Assembly (NCBI GenBank): GCA_020747065.1
Contig: JAGMVK010000003.1
Span: 248,001-312,000 of the forward strand
Length of the DNA stretch: 64,000 bases
From: Cadophora sp. MPI-SDFR-AT-0126
Lineage: Eukaryota; Ascomycota; Leotiomycetes; Helotiales; Ploettnerulaceae
Direction of reading: 5' to 3'
Below, in pieces: positions 44,976 to 54,929 of the stretch. The notes below the pieces were generated by a model. That model searched no databases. It saw nothing but the letters and a program-made list of their open reading frames with translations, and had not been told where the DNA came from. Both the position numbers and the translations under genes were made by a program. Position 1 is the first letter of the stretch; each line of letters starts with the position of its first letter.

Positions 44976-47399
44976 CTACCAGAAAGTAACCCAGCTGGGC
45001 CACCAAGAAGAACCTCTCTTTTCTCGCTCCGCCACTAACCGCGATCTCTCCTGAGATGCCTGAGAATAAGCTGCATAGCCCTCGTTATCCTCGTCGGATG
45101 AGTCGTCATCTTGCTCTACCTTCACACTCGAATCCGGCGCAGTCGAATTGGAGCTGGGAATCATCTTCTCCATAATCACGCGAGGACGAGAAGTACCCAA
45201 GCTTCTCATAAAGTCTTTGATGGTCGGTGGATCGAAGAGTGGGTTAGTAGCAAGCTCCTCCTCGGCGGGATGGTAGCTGCGAGTATCGTCGAACTCGGCA
45301 CTCTCCAAGGGGGAAGCATCCTTGGTGTACTGGCACTCGCTGTACTCGAACTCCTCGTCCACGTAGTCAGGCATGAGGCCCATGGCATGGAGGTTGCGAC
45401 ATTGGTTTCGGATGTTGTCGTCCATGCTGCGGCGCTTGCGTCGCAGTTCCTCGGCCCGGACACTTTGCTTGCATGGGTCGGACGCCTGTGGGTAGTGGCT
45501 GTCGATGATGTCTGGTTCGATTAGGAGGTCGACGGCTGGGATGCTGGTCTTCATCAACCCCCACGTCGAAGGACTTTAGCTTCTGCTGGCGGAGAACCTC
45601 TGGCTTGGTCAAGACGTCAATCTTGACCTTTTGTTCCTCCACGGTTTTTGCCAACTCAGCGATCTGCTCTGCAGCGGCTTTCTCGTTGTCGACGTATGTC
45701 TTGATCCAGATGGCCGAGTCTCGGATGTATTGGAACTCGGAACGACCCTCGTATCCAGTCGAGGTCATTGCGTCGCCAACATCCTTCACGTAGCTCTGTG
45801 CGACGGTGCGCCATCCTGTGGAAGCTGGTCATGTGTTAGAAATACCCACGTATGATGTGGAATGAATTTGAACTTACCAGTCTGCTCTGCTCGTAGCAGC
45901 TTCTCTGACTCGTTCTTTCTCTTCACCAACTCCCCGATCCGATCCTCAAGACCTTGGATAGTCTGTCTGAGCCCGTGCTCCGTCCGGTCTTGGCTTCGCG
46001 CAGCATTCTCCTGACTCTAGATGGTTCCGTTGAGCTTCGAAACCTCCTCCTCTTGCGACCTTGCCGCTTCGGTCAAGCCCTCGATCGTCTTCTTGAGAGC
46101 TTCAAACTCCTCGCTACTAGTGTCCTTGGTCTCGTATTGTCTAGTTTTCTCTCCCCTCTCCTCCACAGCTCTCTCCATTGTCTCAATTTTAGCATTGAGC
46201 TTGGTGATGAACTCTTCTCTCTTCTTCACATCCTTCTCAAGACTCCTGACCCATCTTTGAATCGAAGAGTCTCCTGTCTGCAATCCGATGCAGCCTTCTT
46301 CTCATCTTCCGCAATGGCCTTCGAAGCCCGAACTTCCTCCGCATGGTCAGCTGCCATCTTGTTCGATGCACTTTGGGCATTCTCGAGTTGGGTATTGAGG
46401 CCAGCCATGATGTTCAAGAGGCTCGAAACAACGTTATCCTTGGCACATCGCAGATTGGTTAGGGTCGCAGCCTCTGTGACTTGTTGGAGAAACCCATCAC
46501 GCTCTGTCGTCAAAAGTTTTCGCTCTTGGAGGAGGTCAAGGGTGATTTGAATAGAGTCCTCCGTGTAGCTTCCCTCTCCAGTAGTGTAGCTAGCTTCGCG
46601 AAGTGCTTTGGTGGCAGCTTCAGTGACATCCTTGACGTAATTTTGACGACCCTTCATGAGTGTCATCTCTTGAACGAAGCTGGGGATTAATGTGGAAGTT
46701 TCTCCTCTGAAATCTGCAGCAATGGATTGCATGGCGTTCAGACCGTCCTCGACCTGCTTTGCGAGTACATCGTCTTCCGTTGCTGCATCTAGAACAATTA
46801 GCAGATTGATCATTGGGCAAACAGAGCCACTTACTGTTCAATTTGCTCTCTAGCCTCAAGAATTTGTTCTTCAGCTTCAACTCATCCGTGTCATAAGCGT
46901 TAATTGTATCTTGGATTTCCTTTTCATGAGCCTTCTCTATCTCTTTAACCTCTTTTTGCAACCTCTTGACTTCTGCCTCAGCATCCTCGAGCTTCTTTTC
47001 TCGAGAAGGATCAATCTTGACTTTAAGAGCATCGATCACATCCTGAAAACTCTTTTTCTGGCCCTCGAGTGCGTTTTTGTTGACAGTCCCCTGGTCTTTG
47101 AGCTCTTTGTTCTTCTTCTGGATGCTTTCCCTGTACTCACTCTGAATTCTACGACCGTGTTCTTGGTACCGTTCATGGACACTTTTGCACTCGGTACAAT
47201 TGGTAGCCTTGGGAATGGGGGTGGGCTTGGCTGGGGTTGTAGAAACGGGCGATGCTGTTGAGGTGGTTGAGAGGGAGGAAGCGCCGCTGAACCCGAAGTT
47301 CGTGTTGACATTAGACGGGTCTGTCCAGTTAAACGAGGGAGGAGGGTTGCTTGGGCGGGTAGCAGCGGCACCGAAGATATTGGTATTGGGATTCGACAT
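44976..47399 (-). pseudogene. decayed coiled-coil protein gene
   Basis: The sequence reads as one protein only if lesions are bridged. Exon 1 (47399-46835) encodes MSNPNTNIFGAAATRP, a Ser/Thr/Pro segment, a CTECK...H element and coiled coil. A clean 46 bp intron (46789-46834) follows. Exon 2 continues as coiled coil to about 46284, where the frame shifts (AASD then LQTGDSSIQRWVRSL), consistent with loss of one T. At 46017-46019 an in-frame TAG interrupts coiled coil that continues in the same frame (SQENAARSQDRTEHGLRQ...LLRAEQTG). A 62 bp intron (45816-45877) joins to WRTVAQSYVKDVGDAM. At the five-C run 45558-45562 the frame shifts again, consistent with one extra base, and the rest runs to SSWWPSWVTFW at 44976. 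I do not recognise the function; the parent was probably a structural coiled-coil protein of about 780 residues. Confidence 0.65.
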
Positions 47400-47738
47400 G
47401 ATGATGGGGTGTTTGAGGATTGAGGTCGGATGGCGCATTGGTGTTTAGAGAATGAGTTCAGCAGAATATGATCTGTGGGTCTGGAAGCGATTCGACGAGC
47501 AAGTTGTTTTGCGATTTTCTTGACAGCAGTATTGTTGCGAAGACTGTAGCGTGGCTCAGATGTTCTGTTGCAAGTAGACTATCGCAGATCGAATGGGCGT
47601 TGTTGTGGGAAGAAAACTTCGCTAGGCTGACTCGACAAAACATGGGATGGGTGAGAGATATTTTAAGCGAGCCTCCGCTCGCTAGTCCTCCTTCCCGACA
47701 TACCAAGCCTTTCTATTGTCATTATAGTTCGACCGCCC
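47400..47738. other. divergent promoter region
   Basis: 339 bp between the pseudogene start and a small plus-strand gene. No distinct element is recognised. Confidence 0.4.
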
Positions 47739-48215
47739 ATGGATCCCTTCGTCAAGCGTAAGAAGCGTACGGGGGAGCGTACCATTGAGGAGGTCGCTGC
47801 CCGCATCCAATCCAAGAATGAGCAAGCCAGTTCTGAAGCATCTCCATCTACTGAACCAGAACAATTCTCTTTCCCCACGAAAATTTCCGAAAACCAGACT
47901 ACAACACCCATCGTCAATCGACTCCCAAACCTCACCAACCCAACTCCAACTCCATACACCGGTCCCGATTACAGCCACCGCGACATCCTCGCCGCCAACC
48001 CTCGCCCTCTCACCCACTGTAACGACCGACAAGCCAGCGAAAAGTGCCACATCCGTCTCCTCCACGATTTCAATGTCACTGACGCTCGACTGAAGGAGGC
48101 GAGGATCAGGCTCGCTGATGCTGAGATCATCGTCAAAGCGAAGGCAAGTAAGGCACAGGATATTTTGCAGAAGATGATGATAGAGTGGGAGGGCGAGAGA
48201 AATCGAATATTGTAA
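47739..48215 (+). CDS. small coiled-coil protein of unknown function, possibly truncated
   Basis: A 158-residue frame starting MDPFVKRKKRTGERTIEEVAA: a basic N-terminus, a Thr/Pro-rich middle (PNLTNPTPTPYTGPDYSHRD), and a helical C-terminus (DFNVTDARLKEARIRLADAEIIVKAKA) that stops at a TAA (48213-48215). The same frame continues for 20 more codons (EMKEAVEEGIGKARKSGRSV) to a TAG at 48276-48278, still in helix-forming sequence. The early stop may therefore be a truncation, parallel to the decay of its divergent neighbour. No family is recognised. It could alternatively be an intact short gene with a fortuitous open frame downstream. Confidence 0.5.
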   Translation: MDPFVKRKKRTGERTIEEVAARIQSKNEQASSEASPSTEPEQFSFPTKISENQTTTPIVNRLPNLTNPTPTPYTGPDYSHRDILAANPRPLTHCNDRQASEKCHIRLLHDFNVTDARLKEARIRLADAEIIVKAKASKAQDILQKMMIEWEGERNRIL

Positions 48216-48278
48216 GAGATGAAGGAAGCTGTTGAGGAGGGGATTGGGAAGGCGAGGAAGAGTGGGAGGAGTGTTTAG

Positions 48279-49086
48279 GTGGTGGGGAGAAGGACTTTGA
48301 GATGGAGGAAGGTGGTGAGGGTGAAGGAAAAACTGGTGAGAGATCGGATGTTTGAGGTTTGCAATGAGATTTTCCGTTTCCGAATAGTGTCGCTGGGGCT
48401 GAGATGACGGACATGGTGAGATGGTACTCGGGTGTTCCTCTTGGATCTTCAAGGGTTACAGTGTCTTGCTAAAGACAAGAACGCCCCTCCCTTGTCGAAG
48501 TTCTTCTTGGGAATGGGGCTCTTTTCTTAGTTAAGTTAGTGACATGTCACCACTGCTTTTCAAGGCAGTTATTTCTGTAGGCTGATTGGTTGGCATGCCG
48601 TGGGGTCTGGCTCTTTTGGCCCACAACAGTTCTACGTAGCAATGAGATTGTTTCTTTCGGAAATTCTGCCTCGAGCGTATAAAGATCCTTGGTGATTTAT
48701 TCATATGAAATAAGGAGCACAGGGTTCGAACTGCTGGTAGATCTCTCCAATGTTGAATCCTCCTGAAGCACAGACTTGCCCATTGTTTTCTTCGCTTAAT
48801 GAGAAGTGGGACTGGTCGCCCTGCCTTGCAACACAGACATTCTTGACTACTCTACCCTACAGTTTCCACCGAGATAGATGGCACTGGTGGCTCTAAGAAT
48901 ACATCATAAAGGACCCAATTGATGTTGTGAACCGGTAAACGCCGCTTAGGGACTGATGGAGGTCTTGAGTCGGGCGTAGCGCCAAGTAAAGCAGGGTAAG
49001 CGTAGAGCAATCTGATCAGATCTCACAAGAAATAGATAAATTCATGAATGCCCAGTAGTTCCTCGATTTATATAGAGGCAAAATTC
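48279..49086. other. intergenic, nothing recognised
   Basis: About 0.8 kb marking the left border of the catabolic-type cluster. I saw no coding signal and no cluster-type TGTGGACA motif here. Confidence 0.45.
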
Positions 49087-51261
49087 TCACTCGAGTCCGA
49101 GAGTCTCTCGAATTCCCGCGCATATCGCATGCAACTCCTCAGCCGTCTGACATGCGGCGTAGACAAATCTATCAGGTCGCACAATGATGAAAGTCATCCC
49201 GCCTAAATCCTTCCTGATACGATGCATATCATAAAATTGTGGAACTGGGCGATCTCTGCAGAGATTATCGTCTGCCGCAAACTCTTCACCTGTGGCAAGG
49301 CGATAGACATTGTCTCCACCCTCTGTCCCAGCACTCCTCGCTTCGGAATCTTGAACTAAGAAGGTTGCTTCCCTGCCAAAGAGAAAGTCGCCAGCAAGCT
49401 CGTCTATGCCTTCCAGCGCGGTCTTGAACTTTACTAAGTCCGAGATATTTCTCAAGAGCACCAGAATTTGGAACATTCCCTTTTTCCCTTTCGCGAAGAT
49501 CACATCATCAGTGAACTGCACTTTCAAATTCTTCGAGCACGACAACAGAGGGGCACAGTAGACTTGGGGCAAGCTGATCCCACCATGGGATTTTCCCAAG
49601 AACGGCAATCCTTCAAGCGGTTTGTATCGTATCATACCCTCTCGTCTCGGTCCAACTTCCAGTGCGCGATTCAGGGGCGGGATCATCTGCATGAAGCGGA
49701 TGAGAATTTTTGTGAACAAAAATTTCCAGGTATTGCCTTCCGTGCAGAGTTTCCCATTGTAGATTGTCTTGGCCAGCGAGATCTTCAGCTGTTGTTGACG
49801 TTCTCGGTACCAGCCTGAGAGGAGTTGCTCGTGGTTCTTGGTGTTTTCTCGAATTGCTAAGGCGAGACGCCAAGCTAGGCCAGAGGAGTCACGAAAGCCG
49901 GAAGAGATTCCTTGACCACCGACTGCAAGTGGGTTAGTGAAGACTATTCGAGGAGGACTGAGTTGATAACCTACATGGCGGGAACACGTGTGCAGAATCA
50001 CCCGCCAGAATTACTCTGCCTACTGCCCATTTGTTGCAACTTCTTGCTGAGAAAGCAAATGGTCGTGACCGGAGGGTCTCGATACAGTCATATGGAAACG
50101 GCATGGGATGGTCGCAACTGTTTCAAGACGTTAGAGAAATCTCTCCAAATCTCTCATAAGAGCCAGTGCTGATCTACATACCCATATTTTGAGCCATCAT
50201 GTGTTAGATACGGCTTGATAATTTTGGTGATCTCTTTTTCCGAAGCCATCACCATCGGGTCTTCCTCCCCCTTGACCACGAACTCATATCTCCACAACCT
50301 CTCCGCTCCATTGCCAAATCTTCCACAAACAGAAGGTCGTTTAGCATTGCAAATAAATCGAAAGCTCTTAGGGAAGTATAGATCGTATACATCTTCGGGT
50401 GTATATCCCAACTTCCAGAAAGGTAAAGTTGGATGGGTTTCTGGGGTTGGCGGGGTGATCCTCAGGTTCAGTGCGACCCAAGTCTCATTATACCCGAAGC
50501 TGCTTAGTACTTAGTATTCCTTCTGATTCAATCGAACAAAAAATCTATGGCTTACGCTGAAGCCTGCTCCATGATAACACCCTTGGGTTCCAGGTACATC
50601 TTCCTCGTGTAGCCCCGTTTGCCATCACACCCCACAAGGAACTTCGATTGGATCTTTTTTCGACAGCCGCTCAGGTCTTCGTACTCGCAGGAGACATATT
50701 CGTCGTCATCCTCAATGTGCGTAACGGTACATGATGGTTTTAGTTTGCAACAAGTGTGACGAGATACGGCAAGTCGGAGATGCTTCTCCAAGATTGGTTG
50801 TCGATGTGATATGACTCCTACATGCCCAGTTCCGCCTTCTGTCTTGATTCAACATAAATGAGATCAGGTACTTCTGATTGTTTGAGGATCTTGAGGTGAC
50901 GTACTGTGTCCATGTTGAACTTCAAAAATGGTCTCTGATGCAAGTCGTTTCCACTTGTTATGAATTCAAGCATGTTAATTGCTACACAATTTCAGTAGCT
51001 GTTCGAAATCCTCAACAAAAATCAGTACTTACAGGATCCGATCTCGGTGTAGATCTTGTCGTATAGTCCAACCTCCTGTAGCAATCTCAGACCGTCTTCA
51101 TCAAGAGTGATTCCTCGAGGATCGTTCGTTATATCTGGTTCCTTTTCCAGCACAATATTCTCGATGCCAAAGTTACCTAGCAACGCTGATAGGAGAGCTC
51201 CAGTTGGGCCGCAACCAACGATGACGACCTCAGTGGTTTCGATGTTGTCGTAAGAAGGCAT
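49087..51261 (-). CDS. FAD-dependent aromatic hydroxylase (MhpA/PheA type)
   Basis: Six exons (51261-51033, 50981-50905, 50842-50556, 50499-50182, 50117-49975, 49922-49087) with five GT-AG introns of 51-64 bp give 629 residues. FAD sites are in order: the GxGxxG dinucleotide fold VVIVGCGPTGALLS (about 12-25), TTEGGTGHVGVISHRQPILE (about 102-120), the DG motif FLVGCDGKRGYTRK (about 170-183), and the GD motif VILAGDSAHVFPPFGGQGISSGF (about 335-358, rebuilt across intron 5). The C-terminal thioredoxin-like extension ends with FIIVRPDRFVYA. The family uses NAD(P)H and O2 to hydroxylate phenolic rings ortho to OH, giving catechols; 3-(3-hydroxyphenyl)propionate hydroxylase is the closest type by motif. 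It heads the cluster and diverges from the FAH gene across a promoter with repeated TGTGG(G)ACA motifs. Intron 3 has a tandem AAGCAG acceptor. Confidence 0.93.
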
Positions 51262-51881
51262 TTTTACAAGATTTGTCGGCGAAACAGAGGTCGAAAGAAA
51301 TCAGAAACTTAAGAATTGCTTGTTGAGGCTTGAGACATCATAGCCAGCCGTGCAAGTGGTTTTAAAGTTTACGAAAACAAAGACTTGAACTTGTAACCCT
51401 CAAGCGTCGTCCTAGGGGTTGTGGGACAAACATGCCTAGCCTCACTTCAGGCCTGGATCCAGAACAACCATCATTTAGGCTAGTCCACTGCGATCATGTC
51501 ATTTAGCACAACTCCGGAGCATATATCAGCTCCTTGTGAGACCGCGCTGGACTTGGCTCGCGGCAAGATTGGAAGGATTGGAAAGGCGGACGCGGGGTAA
51601 TTGATACCCCGCGCTAAGTCCCCTGGGCAGATGTGGACATGTGGGCACTTAGAAACACGGAATTGATTGACATTGTCCCACCCGAGACAGAATTCGAGCG
51701 TAAAGGCTGTGGCATTCCGTAGCGTTTCGCCTGCTGGAAATCAAGCCAATGGAAACCGAGTGTGAAAGAAGGTGGGCCAGGCTATATGAGTACTTCAAGA
51801 CTCGATGGACTTTGAGAGATCGGAGCTTCATCAACATTTATTCAATACTTGGAGCTCAACTTAACCCATTCAGTTTCAAAT
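51262..51881. promoter_or_regulatory. divergent hydroxylase/FAH promoter with three TGTGG(G)ACA-type sites
   Basis: The 620 bp between the two starts contain TTGTGGGACAA at 51419-51429, ATGTGGACATGTGGG at 51631-51645 (a direct repeat of ATGTGG), and on the minus strand GGTGGGACAATGTC at 51669-51682. The same words recur upstream of the dioxygenase/P450 pair and of the MFS gene, which is why I call this a candidate cluster operator. No factor has been shown to bind; the C2H2 protein in the cluster is the obvious candidate. Confidence 0.6.
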
Positions 51882-52809
51882 ATGGCAACTTGGACACATC
51901 TGATACGTTTCGTAGCAGAAGAAGATGGAGAATCGTATTACGCAACGTGCGATGCCGAGCTTTTGAATGTGGGCGAGAAAGTGAAAGGCTTCAAGTCTCT
52001 CACCGCGCTGGACACAGTCAATGGAAATGATACGATCAATTATACAATCAAAGAGGTGAGATGATATCAGCTTTCCGAGTTCTCTACTAACAGATAGGAA
52101 GTTGATATCTCCTGTAACGCCAGATCTCCCAATCGTCTGCATCGGGCTGAACTATGCCAATCACGCAAAAGAAGCAAATGTATGTACTGAAATTATGACG
52201 CCGCTAAAATTGAAATGACTCTATTTGACAAAATGACAGCTGGAGGTCCCAAAGAACCCACCGATGTGGTACAAACCACCATCCTCACTCGCAGGACCTG
52301 GGGTCATTCCTGTCCCAAAGGTAGCTCAAGATCACTTCTTCGACTACGAGGGCGAGTTCACAATCGTCACCTCCAAGGACGCGAAAAATGTCTCAGTTGA
52401 AGACGCCCCTAACTTCATTCTCGGCTACACCATCGGCAATGATCTCACAGCGCGGCATTTCCAGATCGGACAATACACGTATGCCAAGTCATTCGACCGG
52501 TTCGCCCCAATCGGCCCAGCTCTCATTAATGCCGCACACTTTGGAGCCATCAAAGAAAAGAGAGTCAAGACTATGGTCAACGGAATTGTTATGCAGGATA
52601 GTCCTGTTGATTTGATCTGGGGGCCGGCTGAGCTGGTGAGCTTCTTGAGTCAGGGAAGGACACTGCCGGCTGGGACTGCGATTATGACAGGAACCCCAGC
52701 GGGGGTTGGGTGGTTTCAGAAGCCGCAGTATAGCTTGAAGGATGGAGATGTGGTGGATATTTCGATTGATGGGCTGGGGAGTTTGAAAAGTACCATGAAG
52801 TTTGAGTAG
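51882..52809 (+). CDS. fumarylacetoacetate hydrolase (FAH) family enzyme
   Basis: Three exons (51882-52055, 52102-52179, 52240-52809; introns 46 and 60 bp) give 273 residues. The start at 51882 (MATWTHLIRF) is the family-typical beginning; the upstream in-frame ATG at 51849 adds 11 residues. Core motifs: IVCIGLNYANHAKEAN (about 68-84), PPMWYKPPSSLAGPG, the metal-binding YEGEFTIV (about 110-117), GYTIGNDLTARHFQ (about 133-147) and IMTGTPAGVGWFQ (about 228-240). FAH-fold enzymes hydrolyse, decarboxylate or isomerise beta-keto acids with Mg2+ or Mn2+. In meta-cleavage pathways they act on 2-hydroxy-6-oxo or oxalocrotonate-type products. Next to an extradiol dioxygenase, action on the ring-fission product is the natural inference. 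The precise reaction cannot be told from sequence. Confidence 0.93.
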
Positions 52810-53191
52810 TTCAGTGGTTAGAGAATGGATTCACATTTCTTACATGAGAAACTTGCGCTTGTACAAGTTGATGAAATTAGAAACGGTTAACTGCTCGGAA
52901 TGAACCAAAAGATTGAATGGAACAACAGCTTAGAGACCAACCTAAGCTTCAATTAACTATCTTCTATGTGTACATTGACTTGAACTCTGGATGATTCAGA
53001 GATTGAGGTTAAGATTTCTCCCGTTCTCAAGCACTTGAAACAAGTGTGTGATACCACGAGGAGATGACGATGAGGGCGAAAAGCGAGACAAGGAAATCCG
53101 AACCCGCCGGAAAGCTTCTTATGCTGGAAAGAGAAAAGTGGAATTCGCGAGGAGCAGAGATGATTGAGAATACTGAATTACATAACTGGAG
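52810..53191. other. convergent 3' flanks
   Basis: 382 bp between the converging FAH and dioxygenase genes; nothing but flank sequence seen. Confidence 0.5.
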
Positions 53192-54254
53192 CTAATTTTC
53201 CACAAAAGAGGGAGGCAGTGGCGGTCCCCAAATGGACAGCGTATCCGGCCCCGCCGCCTGTCGCTTTGTCTCCGTTTTCTCATTGACCAAATCTCCATCA
53301 GCGTAATGCTCGATCTTGAAACCACTCGTATCCTTCCAATAGTCAAAGATCTGACTTCCCAAAATATGCCTCCCCACGCCCCAGACGGACGTATAGCCCT
53401 TGTCAGCCAGCCACTGATGACCCAACAATTGGGTGTCGAAATCAGCGACTTCGAAAGAACAGTGATGCATGGCTGTCTGCTGCCCCGGAAGTGCTCGCTG
53501 CATGAACAGGGTGTGGTGGTCGCTATACTCCGAGCCAAGGTCGAGGTGGAGAAAGGCGAGAACATCGAGGTCGGGCATGCTGGGCTCGAAGAGGATGTCG
53601 GAGGGGGTGAAGTTGAAGTTGGTAAGGTAGAAAGACATGTCTTCATCGAAGGTGCTAGAGATATAGCCGTAATGACCGACCTTGTGGACCATTGCTGGTC
53701 CTGGCTGGAAGCGCTGGAACTCCCCTGCCGGATGTCAATATACAGCTGAAGAGGAAGAAGAGTGGAGGAGAGGCCGTACCCTTTCTTTCCTTTGTGAAAG
53801 GGAGGTTATATGGACCTAGATTCATAACTTGTGCAGAGGGCTCCTTGTTTGGCAGATCCCTTGTCTTTTGTCCCCAGACCAAGTGTATCTTATTCCCCCC
53901 AGGCGAAGACAGAGAGACCATCTCGCCACCACCTGGCAAATGCGAGATATCCTTTTTGGTAGCGCCAGGAAGCTTTAGCGCTTTTTCGAGATCTTCCTTG
54001 GACTTTACAACAAAAGCACCCCCTTCAAACGCCTTCTGATCATTCGAACTCGGCAAGACCACGTAGCAGTAAGGGTCTACACCATAGCCTCGGAGATAGA
54101 TAGCATCGCCTTCACGAGCCTCTTCAACTAAGCCAAAAGCCTCTGCGAATTCTAGAAACTTTTCTGGGTTAGGATGTCGAAGTTGGACATGCGAGAGCCG
54201 GGTGAGTTGGATTTTCGAGGGGGAGTTTGCAGTGGGCTTGATTCGTGTTTCCAT
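53192..54254 (-). CDS. extradiol ring-cleavage dioxygenase (VOC superfamily)
   Basis: Two exons (54254-53780 and 53724-53192; intron 55 bp GT-AG) give 335 residues. Two vicinal-oxygen-chelate halves are visible: an N-terminal one from TRLSHVQLRHPNPEKFLEF (about 18-36) to NKIHLVWG, and a catalytic one from GHYGYISSTFDEDMSFY (from about 175). The iron ligands of the 2-His-1-Glu triad fit H176, H245 or H246 (in AMHHCSFEV) and E297 (in FKIEHYADGD). GRHILGSQIFDYWKD precedes the Glu, as in catechol 2,3-dioxygenase and dihydroxybiphenyl dioxygenase. The family opens catechols between a hydroxylated and a neighbouring carbon using Fe(II) and O2. Extradiol cleavage is much less studied in fungi than the intradiol route. 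It shares a divergent promoter with the P450 gene. Confidence 0.92.
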
Positions 54255-54929
54255 GGTGGTTGCGGTGATTGCCAGAAGTAAACAATAGTATTTATGCTTG
54301 AGGAACTGGGATCAAATCGAGAAAAGTGAATAGGCAAGACCTGTCAAAGCGAATGTATTTATGTAACAATAGAACCTTTCTGGGTGACAAATGCAAGTCG
54401 GGGTATCTGTCAGCTCCATAGTCCAAAACCTGTATTCATTTGATCAGCAACCTAGCCCACCTAACTATGATTATTTAGATTAGCAGGATAGACGTTGCTA
54501 GAGGCATAAAATAGCTGACAAGCTTCAGAAACACCACTTTGTGACGATTGCAAAGAAGTTTCAATGATTTCGGACAAACGAAATGTGGACAATGTGGACA
54601 ATGTGGGCCGATTGATGGCTGAAAGTGCGGGGAATTGCATCCGGTCCATCAGCGGCACTAACTTTGCTGCAGCCAGGACCGACCAACCCAACGCATCTTC
54701 AGTGGCTTGGGCGGGGCAGCAAGAAACTCCTGCTTCCTCAATCTGTTTATGAGGTCCGTAACTGAAGCCAGTCATGCCCAATTTGTATTGTTGAATGGGA
54801 TCCCAGTTGTAGTGTCTATGGAAATGCTTCATAAAGGTTGCTCACTGCTACTCCACCAAATGATCAATTCTTCCATTTCCATTCACGATAGACCTGCTTT
54901 CCGAATACAAGACGTTCTCACAATTCGAA
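54255..54929. other. divergent dioxygenase/P450 intergenic region
   Basis: 675 bp carrying the promoters of both genes and the tandem motif described separately. No reading frame here is convincing. Confidence 0.5.
54582..54628. promoter_or_regulatory. tandem TGTGGACA operator-like array between dioxygenase and P450
   Basis: At 54582-54607 the 9 bp word AATGTGGAC is repeated in tandem (two full copies and a third as AATGTGGG), giving same-face spacing close to one helical turn. It is followed by GGCTGAAAGTGC at 54617-54628, which has a near-identical counterpart (GGCTGACAGTGC) beside the motif upstream of the MFS gene. The array is almost central: about 330 bp from the dioxygenase start and about 320 bp from the P450 start. 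Confidence 0.6.

Noticed and set aside
54582..54607. Tandem 9 bp repeats considered as a simple microsatellite
   Set aside because: The same word occurs in non-tandem and inverted form in two other promoters of the cluster, so a regulatory reading is preferred over random slippage.
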